Of a DNA stretch of 64,000 nucleotides, positions 16,969 through 25,007 are shown piece by piece. The position numbers and the translations under genes were made by a program. Where the stretch lies: NCBI GenBank assembly GCA_963828445.1, contig CAWHFP010000010.1, positions 1-64,000 of the forward strand, given 5' to 3'. Under the pieces are notes generated by a model. That model searched no databases. It was given only the letters and a program-made list of their open reading frames with translations, and was not told where the DNA came from. Numbering within the stretch: position 1 is the stretch's first letter; the number at the start of each line of letters is the position of its first letter. Origin of the DNA: Bog-532 sp963828445 (GTDB lineage Bacteria > Actinomycetota > Actinomycetes > Streptosporangiales > Streptosporangiaceae).

Positions 16969-16998
16969 CTAGAACTAAACTCTAGAATACTCTTCAGA
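16969..16998. promoter_or_regulatory. TetR-type operator F (etfBA operon)
   Basis: The element reads CTAGAA-CTAAA-CTCTAGAA-TACTC-TTCAGA. The left 17 bp (CTAGAACTAAACTCTAG) matches operator A closely. It is 30 bases before the etfB ATG, again overlapping the expected promoter. Confidence 0.72.
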
Positions 16999-17027
16999 AG
17001 AGATCCCGGGCTGGGCGGAGGGGTGGC

Positions 17028-17807
17028 ATGAACATCACCGTGTGCGTCAAGCAGGTGCCGGACACCTGGTCCGAGCGGACGCTGCGGCCCGCGGACCGCA
17101 CCGTGGACCGGGACGCGGCCGACGCGGTGATCAACGAGCTGGACGAGTTCGCGATCGAGGCGGCCCTGCAGCTGACCGAGAAGCTCGGCGGCGAGGTGAC
17201 GATCTTGTCCATGGGCCCGGACCGGGCCACCGAGTCGATCCGCAAGGCCCTGTCCATGGGGGCGGCCCGCGGCGTGCACGTGTGCGACGAGGCCCTGCAC
17301 GGCTCGGACGCCCTGGTCACCTCGGCGGTGCTGGCCGCGGCGCTGGGCAGGAACCCGTTCGACCTGGTCATCCTGGGCTCCGAGTCGACCGACGCCCGGA
17401 CCGGGATGCTGGCCGCCATGCTGGCCGAGCGGCTGGGCCTGCCCCAGCTGACCTTCGCCAGCCAGGTCGACACCGACGGGCAGCAGATCACCGTCCGGCG
17501 GCTGGCCGAGTACGGCTACGACGTGGTCGAGGCCGGGTTGCCCGCCGTGGTCAGCGTGGTCGAGAAAATCAACGAGCCCCGCTACCCGTCCTTCAAAGGA
17601 ATCATGGCGGCCAAGAAGAAGCCGGTCGACGTGCTCAGCCTGGACGATCTGGGCCTCGACCCGAGTCAGGCCGGCCTGGCCGCGTCGGCCACCGTGGTCG
17701 GCGGCTTCGCTCAGCGGCCGCCCCGGCAGGCCGGCACCATCGTCACCGATGAGGGCGACGGCGGCGTCGGCGCCGCCGAGTTCCTGGCCACCGGCAAGTT
17801 CATCTGA
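17028..17807 (+). CDS. etfB: Electron transfer flavoprotein, beta subunit
   Basis: This 259-residue EtfB would bind AMP and dock on the acyl-CoA dehydrogenases. It begins MNITVCVKQVPDTWSERTLR, with KQVPDT typical of EtfB/FixA. INELDEFAIEAALQLTEK and the later recognition-loop segment GLPQLTFASQV follow. RYPSFKGIMAAKKKPVD is the conserved C-terminal stretch. It is the first gene of etfB-etfA-oxidoreductase and is placed under operator F, so electron transfer is co-controlled with the dehydrogenases. Confidence 0.95.
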   Translation: MNITVCVKQVPDTWSERTLRPADRTVDRDAADAVINELDEFAIEAALQLTEKLGGEVTILSMGPDRATESIRKALSMGAARGVHVCDEALHGSDALVTSAVLAAALGRNPFDLVILGSESTDARTGMLAAMLAERLGLPQLTFASQVDTDGQQITVRRLAEYGYDVVEAGLPAVVSVVEKINEPRYPSFKGIMAAKKKPVDVLSLDDLGLDPSQAGLAASATVVGGFAQRPPRQAGTIVTDEGDGGVGAAEFLATGKFI

Positions 17808-17842
17808 ACCGCCCGTTCTTCCCACCCTGGAGGGTCCGACCC

Positions 17843-18817
17843 ATGGCGGAGATCCTGATCCTGGCCGAGCTCGACCACGCCGGCGCGCTCAAGAAGGTCA
17901 CCACCGAGCTGCTCACGCTGGCCCGCGGCCTGGGTGAGCCCGCGGTGGTCTGGGCCGGCCCCGGTGCCGAAGCCGCTCGCGACCGGCTGGCCGAGTACGG
18001 CGCGGCCACCGTCTACGTGGCCGACGGCCCCGAGTACGCCGACTTCCTGGTCGCCCCCAAGGCCGAGCTGCTGGCTCAGCTGGCCGCCGAGCACGACGCG
18101 GGCGCGGTGCTGCTGGCCGCCTCCCAGGAGGGCCGCGAGGTGGCCGGGCGGCTGGCCGTGCGGACCGGCTGGGGCGTGCTGACCGACGTCACCGGCCTCT
18201 CCGGGGACCTCGACGGTGGCGTCACGGCCGAGCAGCAGATCTTCGGCGGCGCGATCACCGTCCAGGCCCAGGTCCGCTCGGGCCCGCCGATCATCGCGGT
18301 GCGGCCCAACTCGGTGGCGGCCGGGCCCGCGCCGGGGGCGGCCACGCTCACCCCGGTCGACGTCACCGTCTCCGACCCGGCCCGGGCGGCCCGGGTGACC
18401 CAGCGGGTCCAGGAGGAGCGCGGTTCGCGGCCCGAGCTGACCGAGGCCGCGATCGTGGTGTCCGGCGGCCGGGGCGTGGGCGGAGAGGACAACTTCGCCC
18501 TGATCGAAGGCCTGGCCGACGCGCTGCACGCGGCGGTGGGCGCGTCCCGGGCCGCGGTGGATGCGGGCTGGTACCCGCACCAGTTCCAGGTCGGGCAGAC
18601 CGGCAAGACCGTGTCGCCGCAGCTGTACCTGGCGGTCGGGATCTCCGGGGCCATCCAGCACCGGGCCGGCATGCAGACGTCCAAGACGATCATGGTCGTC
18701 AACAAGGACCCCGAGGCGCCCATCTTCGAGCTGGCCGACTACGGCGTGGTCGGCGACCTGTTCAACGTGGTGCCTCAGCTCACCAAGGAGATCGAGCGCC
18801 GCGACCAGGCCAGCTGA
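17843..18817 (+). CDS. etfA: Electron transfer flavoprotein, alpha subunit
   Basis: The 324-residue EtfA binds FAD through its C-terminal domain. VSGGRGVGGEDNF, then AVGASRAAVDAGW and QVGQTGKTVSPQLYLAVGIS form the FAD site. QHRAGMQTSKTIMVVNKDPE and PIFELADYGVVGDL complete the family signature. It follows etfB by 35 bases, with CTGGAGGG before the ATG. It would accept electrons from three ACADs and deliver them to an ETF:quinone oxidoreductase, which is not in this window. Confidence 0.95.
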   Translation: MAEILILAELDHAGALKKVTTELLTLARGLGEPAVVWAGPGAEAARDRLAEYGAATVYVADGPEYADFLVAPKAELLAQLAAEHDAGAVLLAASQEGREVAGRLAVRTGWGVLTDVTGLSGDLDGGVTAEQQIFGGAITVQAQVRSGPPIIAVRPNSVAAGPAPGAATLTPVDVTVSDPARAARVTQRVQEERGSRPELTEAAIVVSGGRGVGGEDNFALIEGLADALHAAVGASRAAVDAGWYPHQFQVGQTGKTVSPQLYLAVGISGAIQHRAGMQTSKTIMVVNKDPEAPIFELADYGVVGDLFNVVPQLTKEIERRDQAS

Positions 18818-18841
18818 CCGGGAAAGACGGGAGCCGCCGCG

Positions 18842-19906
18842 ATGAGCACACACCACGTCCGGATCGGAATCGGGGTCAACGCGGCCGGCCGGCGGTTCAC
18901 CGAGGCCGCCGACGAGCTGGCCGACTACGAGCGGGCCGGCGCCGAGGTGGTGTTCGTGCCCGAGCTGTACGGGTTCGACGGGGTGAGCCGCCTGGGCTAC
19001 GTGGCCGCCCGGACCCGGCAGGCGGCCATCGCGTCCGGGATCCTGCAGCTGTACACGCGCACCCCGACCCTGCTGGCCATGAGCGCGGCCGGGCTGGACG
19101 AGGTGTCCGGCGGCCGCTTCGAGCTCGGCATCGGCACGTCCGGCCCCCAGGTCATCGAGGGCTTCCACGGGGTGCCGTTCGACGCGCCGATCGGCCGCAC
19201 CCGCGAGTACATCGAGATCTGCCGCCAGGTCTGGCGGCGCGAGCCCGTGGTCTACCAGGGCCGCTACTACACGGTGCCGCTGCCCCCGGACCAGGGCACC
19301 GGCCTGGGCAAGCCGCTGAAGATGATCGACCACCCGGTCCGGCCCGACATCCCGGTCACGATCGCGGCCATCGGGCCGAAGAACGTGGAGCTGGCCGCCG
19401 AGCTGGCCCAGGCCTGGCAGCCGCCGTTCTACGTGCCGGAAAAGGCCCACGAGGTGTGGGACGAGCCGATCCGGGCCGGCCTGGCCCGCCGCGACCCCGC
19501 GCTGGGCCCGCTGGGCCTGAACGTCGGAGTCTCGCTGGCCATCGGGGACGACGTGGACCACCTGCACGACCTGGGCCGCCCGCAGCGGGCCCTGTACATC
19601 GGCGGCATGGGCGCCCGGACCCGGAACTTCTACAACGACCTGGCCTGCCGCTTCGGCTACCCGGACGCGGCCCGGACCATCCAGGACCTGTACCTGGCCG
19701 GGAAGAGGCAGGAAGCCGAAGCCGCCGTCCCCGAGGATCTGCTGGTCAGGACGTCATTGATCGGTACTGAAGGTCACGTACGGGAGCGCCTGGCCGCCCT
19801 GGCCGAATCAGGGGTCAGCACCCTCACCGTCCGGCCCATCGCGGCCGACCACGCGGGCCGCCTGCACCTGGTCGAGCAGGTCCGCAAGCTCCTCGACCAG
19901 GTCTGA
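18842..19906 (+). CDS. Luciferase-like (LLM) F420-type oxidoreductase
   Basis: This 354-residue TIM-barrel protein of the bacterial luciferase-like superfamily is most like the F420-dependent group. RIGIGVNAAGRRFTEAADEL opens the barrel, SGGRFELGIGTSGPQVIEGF is the central conserved stretch, and IPVTIAAIGPKNVELAAELA is the cofactor-side loop. It is the third gene of the etf operon, 24 bases after etfA, with GGGAG upstream. It may reduce or oxidise a pathway intermediate; use of F420 rather than FMN is inferred from family resemblance. Confidence 0.85.
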   Translation: MSTHHVRIGIGVNAAGRRFTEAADELADYERAGAEVVFVPELYGFDGVSRLGYVAARTRQAAIASGILQLYTRTPTLLAMSAAGLDEVSGGRFELGIGTSGPQVIEGFHGVPFDAPIGRTREYIEICRQVWRREPVVYQGRYYTVPLPPDQGTGLGKPLKMIDHPVRPDIPVTIAAIGPKNVELAAELAQAWQPPFYVPEKAHEVWDEPIRAGLARRDPALGPLGLNVGVSLAIGDDVDHLHDLGRPQRALYIGGMGARTRNFYNDLACRFGYPDAARTIQDLYLAGKRQEAEAAVPEDLLVRTSLIGTEGHVRERLAALAESGVSTLTVRPIAADHAGRLHLVEQVRKLLDQV

Positions 19907-20015
19907 CCAGGTCTGACCGGGTCAGGGCCGGCTGGGTCGGGATTATCCCGTAGCGACTGATCAGGCAAATAGCCTAGGGTCATGCCTTTGCGACGGATCC
20001 GGCATGGAGGCAACT

Positions 20016-20337
20016 GTGGCTGACGGCACGACGGCCGATGCGGGCAGCTGGAGGCGCTGCTGCAGAACTTCCTGCAGATGGGCGCCTCATCCGGCTGCCG
20101 GCCAGGTACACCAAGCGCAAGGAGGTCCTGCGCCACCTGGCGATGCGGGACTTCCAGCGCCACACCTGGTACTCCGAGGCCGAGATCAACGACGTCGTCA
20201 AGTCCTGGTGTGAGGGCGCGGAGGGCACCGACTTCGTCTCGGTCCGCCGCTATCTCATCGACTACCAGATCCTTGACCGGGAAGACGGCGGCAGGTACTG
20301 GCTCATCGGCGACTGGAAGGTTCCGGCCGCCCAGTAG
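20016..20337 (+). pseudogene. DUF2087 protein, apparently frameshifted twice near its start
   Basis: The C-terminal part, read from about 20085, is a clear DUF2087 domain: DGRLIRLPARYTKRKEVLRH, then YSEAEINDVVKSWCEGAEGT and DFVSVRRYLIDYQILDREDG. The best start is the GTG at 20016, with GGAGG five bases upstream, giving MADGTTADAG. The expected linking helix QLEALLQNFLQ is in a second frame and the DUF2087 part in a third. One missing base near 20043 and one near 20082 would restore a single protein. An in-frame ATG at 20038 gives a 99-residue alternative without the helix. DUF2087 is a small regulatory-type domain with no assigned reaction. Confidence 0.7.
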
Positions 20338-20376
20338 CGGGCCCCGCCCGCTCCCGTAATCCGGCGTTGAAGATCG

Positions 20377-21525
20377 TTACCGCGGCTGCCGGCCGAGGAC
20401 CAGGACGCCCGAGGTGGCGAACATGCCGCCGTTGCCGAGGACCACGCTGATGTTCGGCTCGCCGACCTGGGCGGCGGCCTCGCCGCGGATCTGGCGGACG
20501 CCCTCCTGGATGGCGAACATGCCGTACATGCCGGTGTGGGTGTAGGAGAGCCCGCCGCCGTTGGTGTTCAGCGGCAGCGCGCCACCAGGCTCGGTGTTGC
20601 CGTCGGCGATGAACGCCCCGGCCTCACCCTTCTTCACGAAGCCCAGCGCCTCCAGGCCGTAGATGGGCACGTGCGCGAACGCGTCGTAGATCATCAGGTG
20701 GTCGACGTCGGCGGTGCCGATGGCGGCCTCGGCGAACGCGTCCTGACCGGCCCGCCGGAACGCCTGCGACTCGGTGAAGTCGACCATCTGGGAGATCATC
20801 GGCGTCTCCGAGCACTCGCCGGTGCCCAGGATGTGCACGGGCGGCTTGGGGAAGTCCGCGGCCCGGTCGGCCGAGGTCACGATGAGCGCGCCGCCCCCGT
20901 CGGTGACCAGGCAGCACTCCAGCAGGTGGAACGGGTAGGCGACCAGCCGGGAGGCCAGCACGTCCTCGACCGTGATCGGGTCCCGGAACGCGGCCCGCGG
21001 GTTCTTGGCCGCCCACTGCCGCTGGGCCACCGCCACGTAGGCCAGCTGCTCGTGGGTCAGCCCGTAGTCCTTCATGTAGCGCAGGGCCGGGATGGTGAAC
21101 GTGGTGGTCGGGCCGAACGTGCCGTACGGGGCCTCGAACTGGCCCAGCGGCAGCGACGCCGCCATCGGCGGCCGGGCCGCGCCGACCCGGGACCGGCCCG
21201 ACTCGCCGTGGGTGATCAGGATCGTCTTGGCGTAGCCGGCCCGGATGGCCGCGACCGCGTGCCGGACGTGCAGCAGGAACGAGGTGCCGCCCACGCCGGT
21301 GCCGTCGATCCAGTCCGGCATGATGCCCAGCGCGTGCGCGACCTGCACCGGTCCCGGGGCCGACACGGTGGCGATGCCGTCGATGTCGCGCAGGGTCAGG
21401 CCCGCGTCGGCCACCGCGTTGAGCGCGCCCTCGATGTGCAGGCCCAGGGTGGAGTGATCGGGCAGCTTGCCGAGCTGGTCGGTCTCGGCCGCGCCCGCGA
21501 TGATGACGCCGGTCTCGCTGCTCAT
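20377..21525 (-). CDS. Thiolase-like protein of the SCP-x/Ltp group
   Basis: This 382-residue thiolase-fold protein shows LLECCLVTDGGGALIVTSAD in the middle, PGGALPLNTNGGGLSYTHTG near residue 325, and GNGGMFATSGVLVLGR at the end, all typical of the SCP-x/lipid-transfer thiolase group. The N-terminal segment GTGVGGTSFLLHVRHAVAA lacks the nucleophilic Cys of true thiolases. In steroid side-chain catabolism such Ltp proteins work with DUF35 partners as retro-aldolases. The DUF35 gene overlaps it by ATGA here, which supports that reading. It would cleave the final beta-hydroxy or beta-keto acyl-CoA. Confidence 0.85.
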   Translation of the reverse strand: MSSETGVIIAGAAETDQLGKLPDHSTLGLHIEGALNAVADAGLTLRDIDGIATVSAPGPVQVAHALGIMPDWIDGTGVGGTSFLLHVRHAVAAIRAGYAKTILITHGESGRSRVGAARPPMAASLPLGQFEAPYGTFGPTTTFTIPALRYMKDYGLTHEQLAYVAVAQRQWAAKNPRAAFRDPITVEDVLASRLVAYPFHLLECCLVTDGGGALIVTSADRAADFPKPPVHILGTGECSETPMISQMVDFTESQAFRRAGQDAFAEAAIGTADVDHLMIYDAFAHVPIYGLEALGFVKKGEAGAFIADGNTEPGGALPLNTNGGGLSYTHTGMYGMFAIQEGVRQIRGEAAAQVGEPNISVVLGNGGMFATSGVLVLGRQPR

Positions 21526-21956
21526 CGGGCCGCCTCCGCGGTGTCGGCTGCGGTCGGGGCTGGCTTGAACTGGGGCAGGCTGACGTGGCCGCGGGGCTCG
21601 AACGTGACCTGCAGCGGCATGTCCAGCACCAGGGCCTCCGGGGTGGCGGGCAGGCCGAGGATGTTGGTCATCATCCGCGGCCCCTCTTCCAGCTGGACCA
21701 CGGCGATGGCGTACGGCCCGTCGTCGGCGAAACCCGGGGCCGGCCGGTGGTTGATGACGTACGAGTAGAGCGTGGCCCGGCCGCTGGCCGTGAACCACTC
21801 GACGTTTCCCGACCCGCAGCCCGGGCACACCGGACGCGGGTAGAAGTAGGGCTTCCCGCAGTCCGTGCACCGCTGAATGCGCAGCTCACCGGCTGCGCAG
21901 CCGTCCCAGAACGGCTGTGTCTCCGGCGTCGGCACCGGGACCGGCTTGTCCGTCAT
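21522..21956 (-). CDS. DUF35 zinc-ribbon OB-fold protein
   Basis: This 144-residue acyl-CoA-associated protein has the rubredoxin-like zinc ribbon CTDCGKPYFYPRPVCPGCGS (four Cys), followed by an OB fold with LYSYVINHRPAPGF and PYAIAVVQLEEGPRMMTNIL. Family members form complexes with thiolase-like aldolases and channel CoA esters. The ATG at 21956 is chosen because GGGGTGAG is just upstream; another ATG at 21980 is too close to operator G. It is the first gene of the DUF35-thiolase operon. Confidence 0.9.
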   Translation of the reverse strand: MTDKPVPVPTPETQPFWDGCAAGELRIQRCTDCGKPYFYPRPVCPGCGSGNVEWFTASGRATLYSYVINHRPAPGFADDGPYAIAVVQLEEGPRMMTNILGLPATPEALVLDMPLQVTFEPRGHVSLPQFKPAPTAADTAEAAR

Positions 21957-21982
21957 CGACTCACCCCATACCATCGCCATTA

Positions 21983-22012
21983 CCAGAACTAGTTTCTGGA
22001 ATCAGCTTCTAA
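21983..22012. promoter_or_regulatory. TetR-type operator G (thiolase operon and TetR2)
   Basis: The element reads CCAGAA-CTAGT-TTCTGGAA-TCAGC-TTCTAA. Its left 17 bp has perfectly matching half-sites CCAGAA and TTCTGG. It is 27 bases from the DUF35 start and 106 bases from the divergent TetR2 start, so it may serve both. Confidence 0.72.
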
Positions 22013-22117
22013 TCTGCCCACTGTGGCTGTCAAGAGAAGAGTGCTCGCGAGCCCAGTGTGGCGCACCGTGGGGCAGGATGGTCAGTGACCAGCACAACGA
22101 GGAGGCGGTGCCGAGCC

Positions 22118-22749
22118 ATGCCCAGGCAGCTGAAGACCGGGGCCGAGACCGCCTGGCAGTGGAGCCGCACCGCCCAGACCCAGCGGGCCCTGCTGGACGC
22201 GGCCCGGCAGGTGTTCACCGAGCGCGGCTTCTCTGAGTCCTCCATCGCCGACATCGTGGACCGGGCCGGGTCCAGCGTGGGCAGTCTCTACCACCACTTC
22301 GGCGGCAAGAGCGAGCTGTTCATCGCGCTCTGGCAGGAGCACCAGCTGGCCCACGAGGAGGCGGCCAGCCGGGCCGTGGCCGCGGCCAAGAAGGACGGGG
22401 TCACCGACCCCGGCCTGCTGTTCGAAGCCGGGGCCCGGGCGTTCCTGCACGGCAGCTGGCAGCGGCGCGACCTGGCCCTGCTGTTCGCGTCGGGCGACGC
22501 CCCGACCGGGTTCGAGGTCATGCGGCGCAGCCGGGGCCGGGAGTGGATCGGCCAGAACGACTCGCTGCTCCAGCTGACCGACGTCCCGGCGACCGGGTCT
22601 ACGCGGCCATCCTCACCTCCCTGATCGGGGAGGGTGCCTACGAGGTGGCCGGGGCCCGGAACCGCCGCCAGGCCGAGGCCATCATCGACGCGGTCGTCGA
22701 GTACGCCCGCCGCCTGATGACCGGCGGCCCGTGGCACCCCGAAAGCTGA
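22118..22749 (+). pseudogene. TetR-family regulator, frameshifted (TetR2)
   Basis: This is a close paralogue of TetR1 at 9.1 kb. The helix-turn-helix AGSSVGSLYHHFGGKSELF is identical, and the ligand domain shares RRDLALLFASGDAPTGFEVM and SRGREWIGQNDSLLQLTDVP in near-identical form. The frame is lost near 22590: the first frame goes to ATGSTRPSSPP and stops, while DRVYAAILTSLIGEGAYEVA and the remainder to the stop at 22749 lie in the next frame. One inserted base restores about 210 residues. It lacks the Lys/Ala tail of TetR1. It is divergent from the thiolase operon across operator G. Confidence 0.82.
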
Positions 22750-22750
22750 T

Positions 22751-22885
22751 TCACGGCCGGAAGCCCTGCTCGGACCGGTGCGTCCAGTCCGGGCTCAGCA
22801 TGATCTGGCGGGCCACGTCCAGGAACAGCATCGGCCGTAGGTTGGTGGGGTCGACCGGAGCCACTGGCCGGAAATCCTCGCCCAT
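22751..22885 (-). CDS. Small hypothetical protein (44 aa)
   Basis: A 44-codon frame begins at an ATG with AAGGAG five bases upstream, a strong ribosome site. It contains GEDFRPVAPVDPTNLRPMLF and then VARQIMLSPDWTHRSEQGF. I do not recognise the family. The gene is convergent with TetR2 and divergent from a broken methyltransferase, so it could also be the start of a truncated longer gene. Confidence 0.4.
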   Translation of the reverse strand: MGEDFRPVAPVDPTNLRPMLFLDVARQIMLSPDWTHRSEQGFRP

Positions 22886-22898
22886 GGTTCTCCTTTGC

Positions 22899-23333
22899 GA
22901 AAGGCATCCGGTACCTGGCTGGCCTGCGCGAGCGTCAGGTCACCGCGGCCGGCTGCGATCTGTCGCCGGGCATGCTCCGGGCCGCGGCGCAGGAGGCGGC
23001 CGGCCCACCCGGCCGTGCTCAACGCCGACATCACGGCTCTCCCGCTGCGCGACGGCGCCGTCGACGTGGCGCTGGCCATCCACATGCTGTACCACGTGCC
23101 CGACCGGCCCGCCGCCCTCCATGAGCTGCGCCGCCAGCAATCCGCCGGTGGTCATCCGTGACGCCACCGTGGCCGCGGACTACGTGGCCAGCCTGGGCAC
23201 CCACTACCAGGACGAGACCACCCGTCCCTGGCCGGACGTGGTGGCGGACGTCCGAGGCCAGGTCCAGGCGGTCATCGACGAGCAGGGGGCCTTCATCACT
23301 TCCGGCGATCTGGCTGCCTTCCTGTGCCGTTGA
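22899..23333 (+). pseudogene. SAM-dependent methyltransferase remnant
   Basis: Pieces of a class I methyltransferase occur in order but in different frames. First is GIRYLAGLRERQVTAAGCDL, with SPGMLRAAAQEAAG (strand 2 region). Next is VLNADITALPLRDGAVDVAL, with HMLYHVPDRPAALHELRR (motifs II-III). Last is VVIRDATVAADYVASLGTHY to the end. The N-terminal glycine-rich SAM loop and the middle section are missing. With no start, at least two frame changes and an internal gap, this is a decayed gene, not just a single error. Confidence 0.7.
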
Positions 23334-23357
23334 TGGGCCAACTGCCCAGGCGGCGGC

Positions 23358-24161
23358 TCAGCCGGCCGCGGCGGTGAATTCCGGCAGGTAGCCGGACTCC
23401 TGGCCGGTGGCGGTGGGGTGGTAGGACTCACCGATGGGCCAGGTCACCGAGTGCAGCCAGGAACCGGAGTCGCAGATCTCGTGCCCGGAGAACTGGGACC
23501 GGACGTCGACGAAGGTGTCGCCGTTGCGGGCCGCGGCCGCCGCGATCGCGCTGTCCAGGTCGTCGGCGCCCTGGTTGAGGGCGGTGCGGTCGGCGGTGCT
23601 GAGCCCGATGCAGCTGCTGGACCTGGACAGGTCGTACAGCTCGGGGTAGTCCAGCACCACGATCTTGGCCGCCGGGGCGTCCTTGCGGATGGTCTGCAGC
23701 ACGCTGTCCAGCTCGGACGGGAGCGGATTGGCCGTCTTGGCCTCGGCCGCGGCCACCGCGCTCTCGCACGAACTGGTGGACTCCAGCACGCAGGTCTCCA
23801 TCACGCTGGTGAAGCCGATGTCGTTGCCGCCGATGCTGATGCTGACCAGGGTGGTGCCGGCGCTGAGCGCGGACACCTGGCTGCTGAGCACGTCGCTGGT
23901 GGTGGCGCCGGCGCAGGCCACGAAGGCGAACGAGGCGGGGCCGTTGGCGTTGGCCCACTGCTGGGGATAGGCGTAGGCGCTGCGGTCACAGCTGCCACCG
24001 CTGTAGCTGCCGGCACCGTCGCCGGAGGAGTAGGAGTCGCCCAGGGCGACATAGTGGGTTCCCGACGCGGCGGACGTCTGCGCGGATGCGGACATCACGC
24101 TGGCGGGAACGGCGATCACGGCGGCGCAGGACGCGCCGAGCAGGACACGGGAAAAACGCAC
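23358..24161 (-). CDS. Secreted SGNH-hydrolase family esterase/lipase
   Basis: This 267-residue protein has a signal peptide (MRFSRVLLGASCAAVIAVPA, cleaved near ASAQ) and the SGNH blocks: ALGDSYSSGDG (catalytic Ser), the FAFVACAGATTS Gly-block equivalent, SIGGNDIGF (Asn), and a C-terminal SYHPTATG with the catalytic His and nearby acidic residue. Six cysteines in the mature part suggest three disulfides, as in Streptomyces lipases such as SCO7513/SCO1725. It would hydrolyse lipid or ester bonds outside the cell. It is a monocistronic gene with an AT-richer promoter region. Confidence 0.92.
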   Translation of the reverse strand: MRFSRVLLGASCAAVIAVPASVMSASAQTSAASGTHYVALGDSYSSGDGAGSYSGGSCDRSAYAYPQQWANANGPASFAFVACAGATTSDVLSSQVSALSAGTTLVSISIGGNDIGFTSVMETCVLESTSSCESAVAAAEAKTANPLPSELDSVLQTIRKDAPAAKIVVLDYPELYDLSRSSSCIGLSTADRTALNQGADDLDSAIAAAAARNGDTFVDVRSQFSGHEICDSGSWLHSVTWPIGESYHPTATGQESGYLPEFTAAAG

Positions 24162-24278
24162 GATTCACTCCAGTGGCCAAGCAATTGCTGCGGGATGAAT
24201 GCGCGCGCTTTCTTTCTTTCATTTACCAACAAACATCACTGGTTCAAACCCGTAAAGATACCGGTGGGTAAATAACTG

Positions 24279-24981
24279 GTGACTCATGGCCGCTGCCGTG
24301 GCCTGCGGGGCGGCCGGGAGTTACCGTCTCTGGTTGTGGAGCCTGTTCCGCCGTCAGGGCCCCTGGATGACGCCGGGGCCGCTGGGGATTCCGGGATTTC
24401 CGGGGGCGGTGAGCCCCGGCCCACGGTGACCTTGCGACCGCTGTTCACCTATTTGATGATCTTCGATCTGATCATCGGCTTCCTGTGCGGGATGCTGCTC
24501 TTCCTCATCACCAACCTGGCCGGGGCGCCCACCGCCGTGCAGGCCGTGGCCATGCTGAGCGGGGTGGTGGTCTGGCTCTGGTCCTGGTGGCGGACGGCGA
24601 TCAAGTTCACCCCGGCCGAGCTGGTGGTGACCCGGCTGATCGCCCCGCACCACGTCCCCTGGTACCGCGTCACCCACGTCAGCCTGTACGACATGTGGGA
24701 CAGCGACACCGACCAGGTGACCGGCCGCCGGATCGATGTCCGCTACCGCCGGGACGCCGAGCCGCCGGTGGAACCCATGCCGACGGTGTTCGGCGACTGG
24801 CGGATCTGGAACCGGAAGTACTTCCGGTCGCTGGCCCTGCCGGTCTTCTTCCCGCCGCCCGAGGACCCGTTCGGCTACGTCCCGCGTGAGCCCCGGACCT
24901 GGCTCGGCCGCTACATCAACCGCCAGCGCGCGACCATCCGGGCCGAGTTCGCCGCCCGCGGTCACGAGCTACCGGACTTAA
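24279..24981 (+). CDS. Membrane protein with a PH-like domain; 3' end uncertain
   Basis: After a Pro/Gly-rich lead come two adjacent membrane helices (LFTYLMIFDLIIGFLCGMLL; AVQAVAMLSGVVVWLWSW) and then a beta-rich segment (FTPAELVVTRLIAPHHVPWY; VTHVSLYDMWDSDTDQVTGR) that resembles bacterial PH domains. The frame stays open to 25880, but beyond about 24985 it runs antisense to a well-conserved SDR, so the true end is probably the TAA at 24979-24981 in the next frame, after ARGHELP. The start codon is also unsure: GTG at 24279, or a later GTG at 24426 beginning just before the first helix. Confidence 0.55.
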
Positions 24982-25007
24982 CGAGCTCCTGGCTCCTGGC
25001 TCCCGGC

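Noticed and set aside
17711..19567. Long minus-strand frame across the etf genes
   Set aside because: It is antisense to EtfB, EtfA and the luciferase-like oxidoreductase, with no recognisable motifs.
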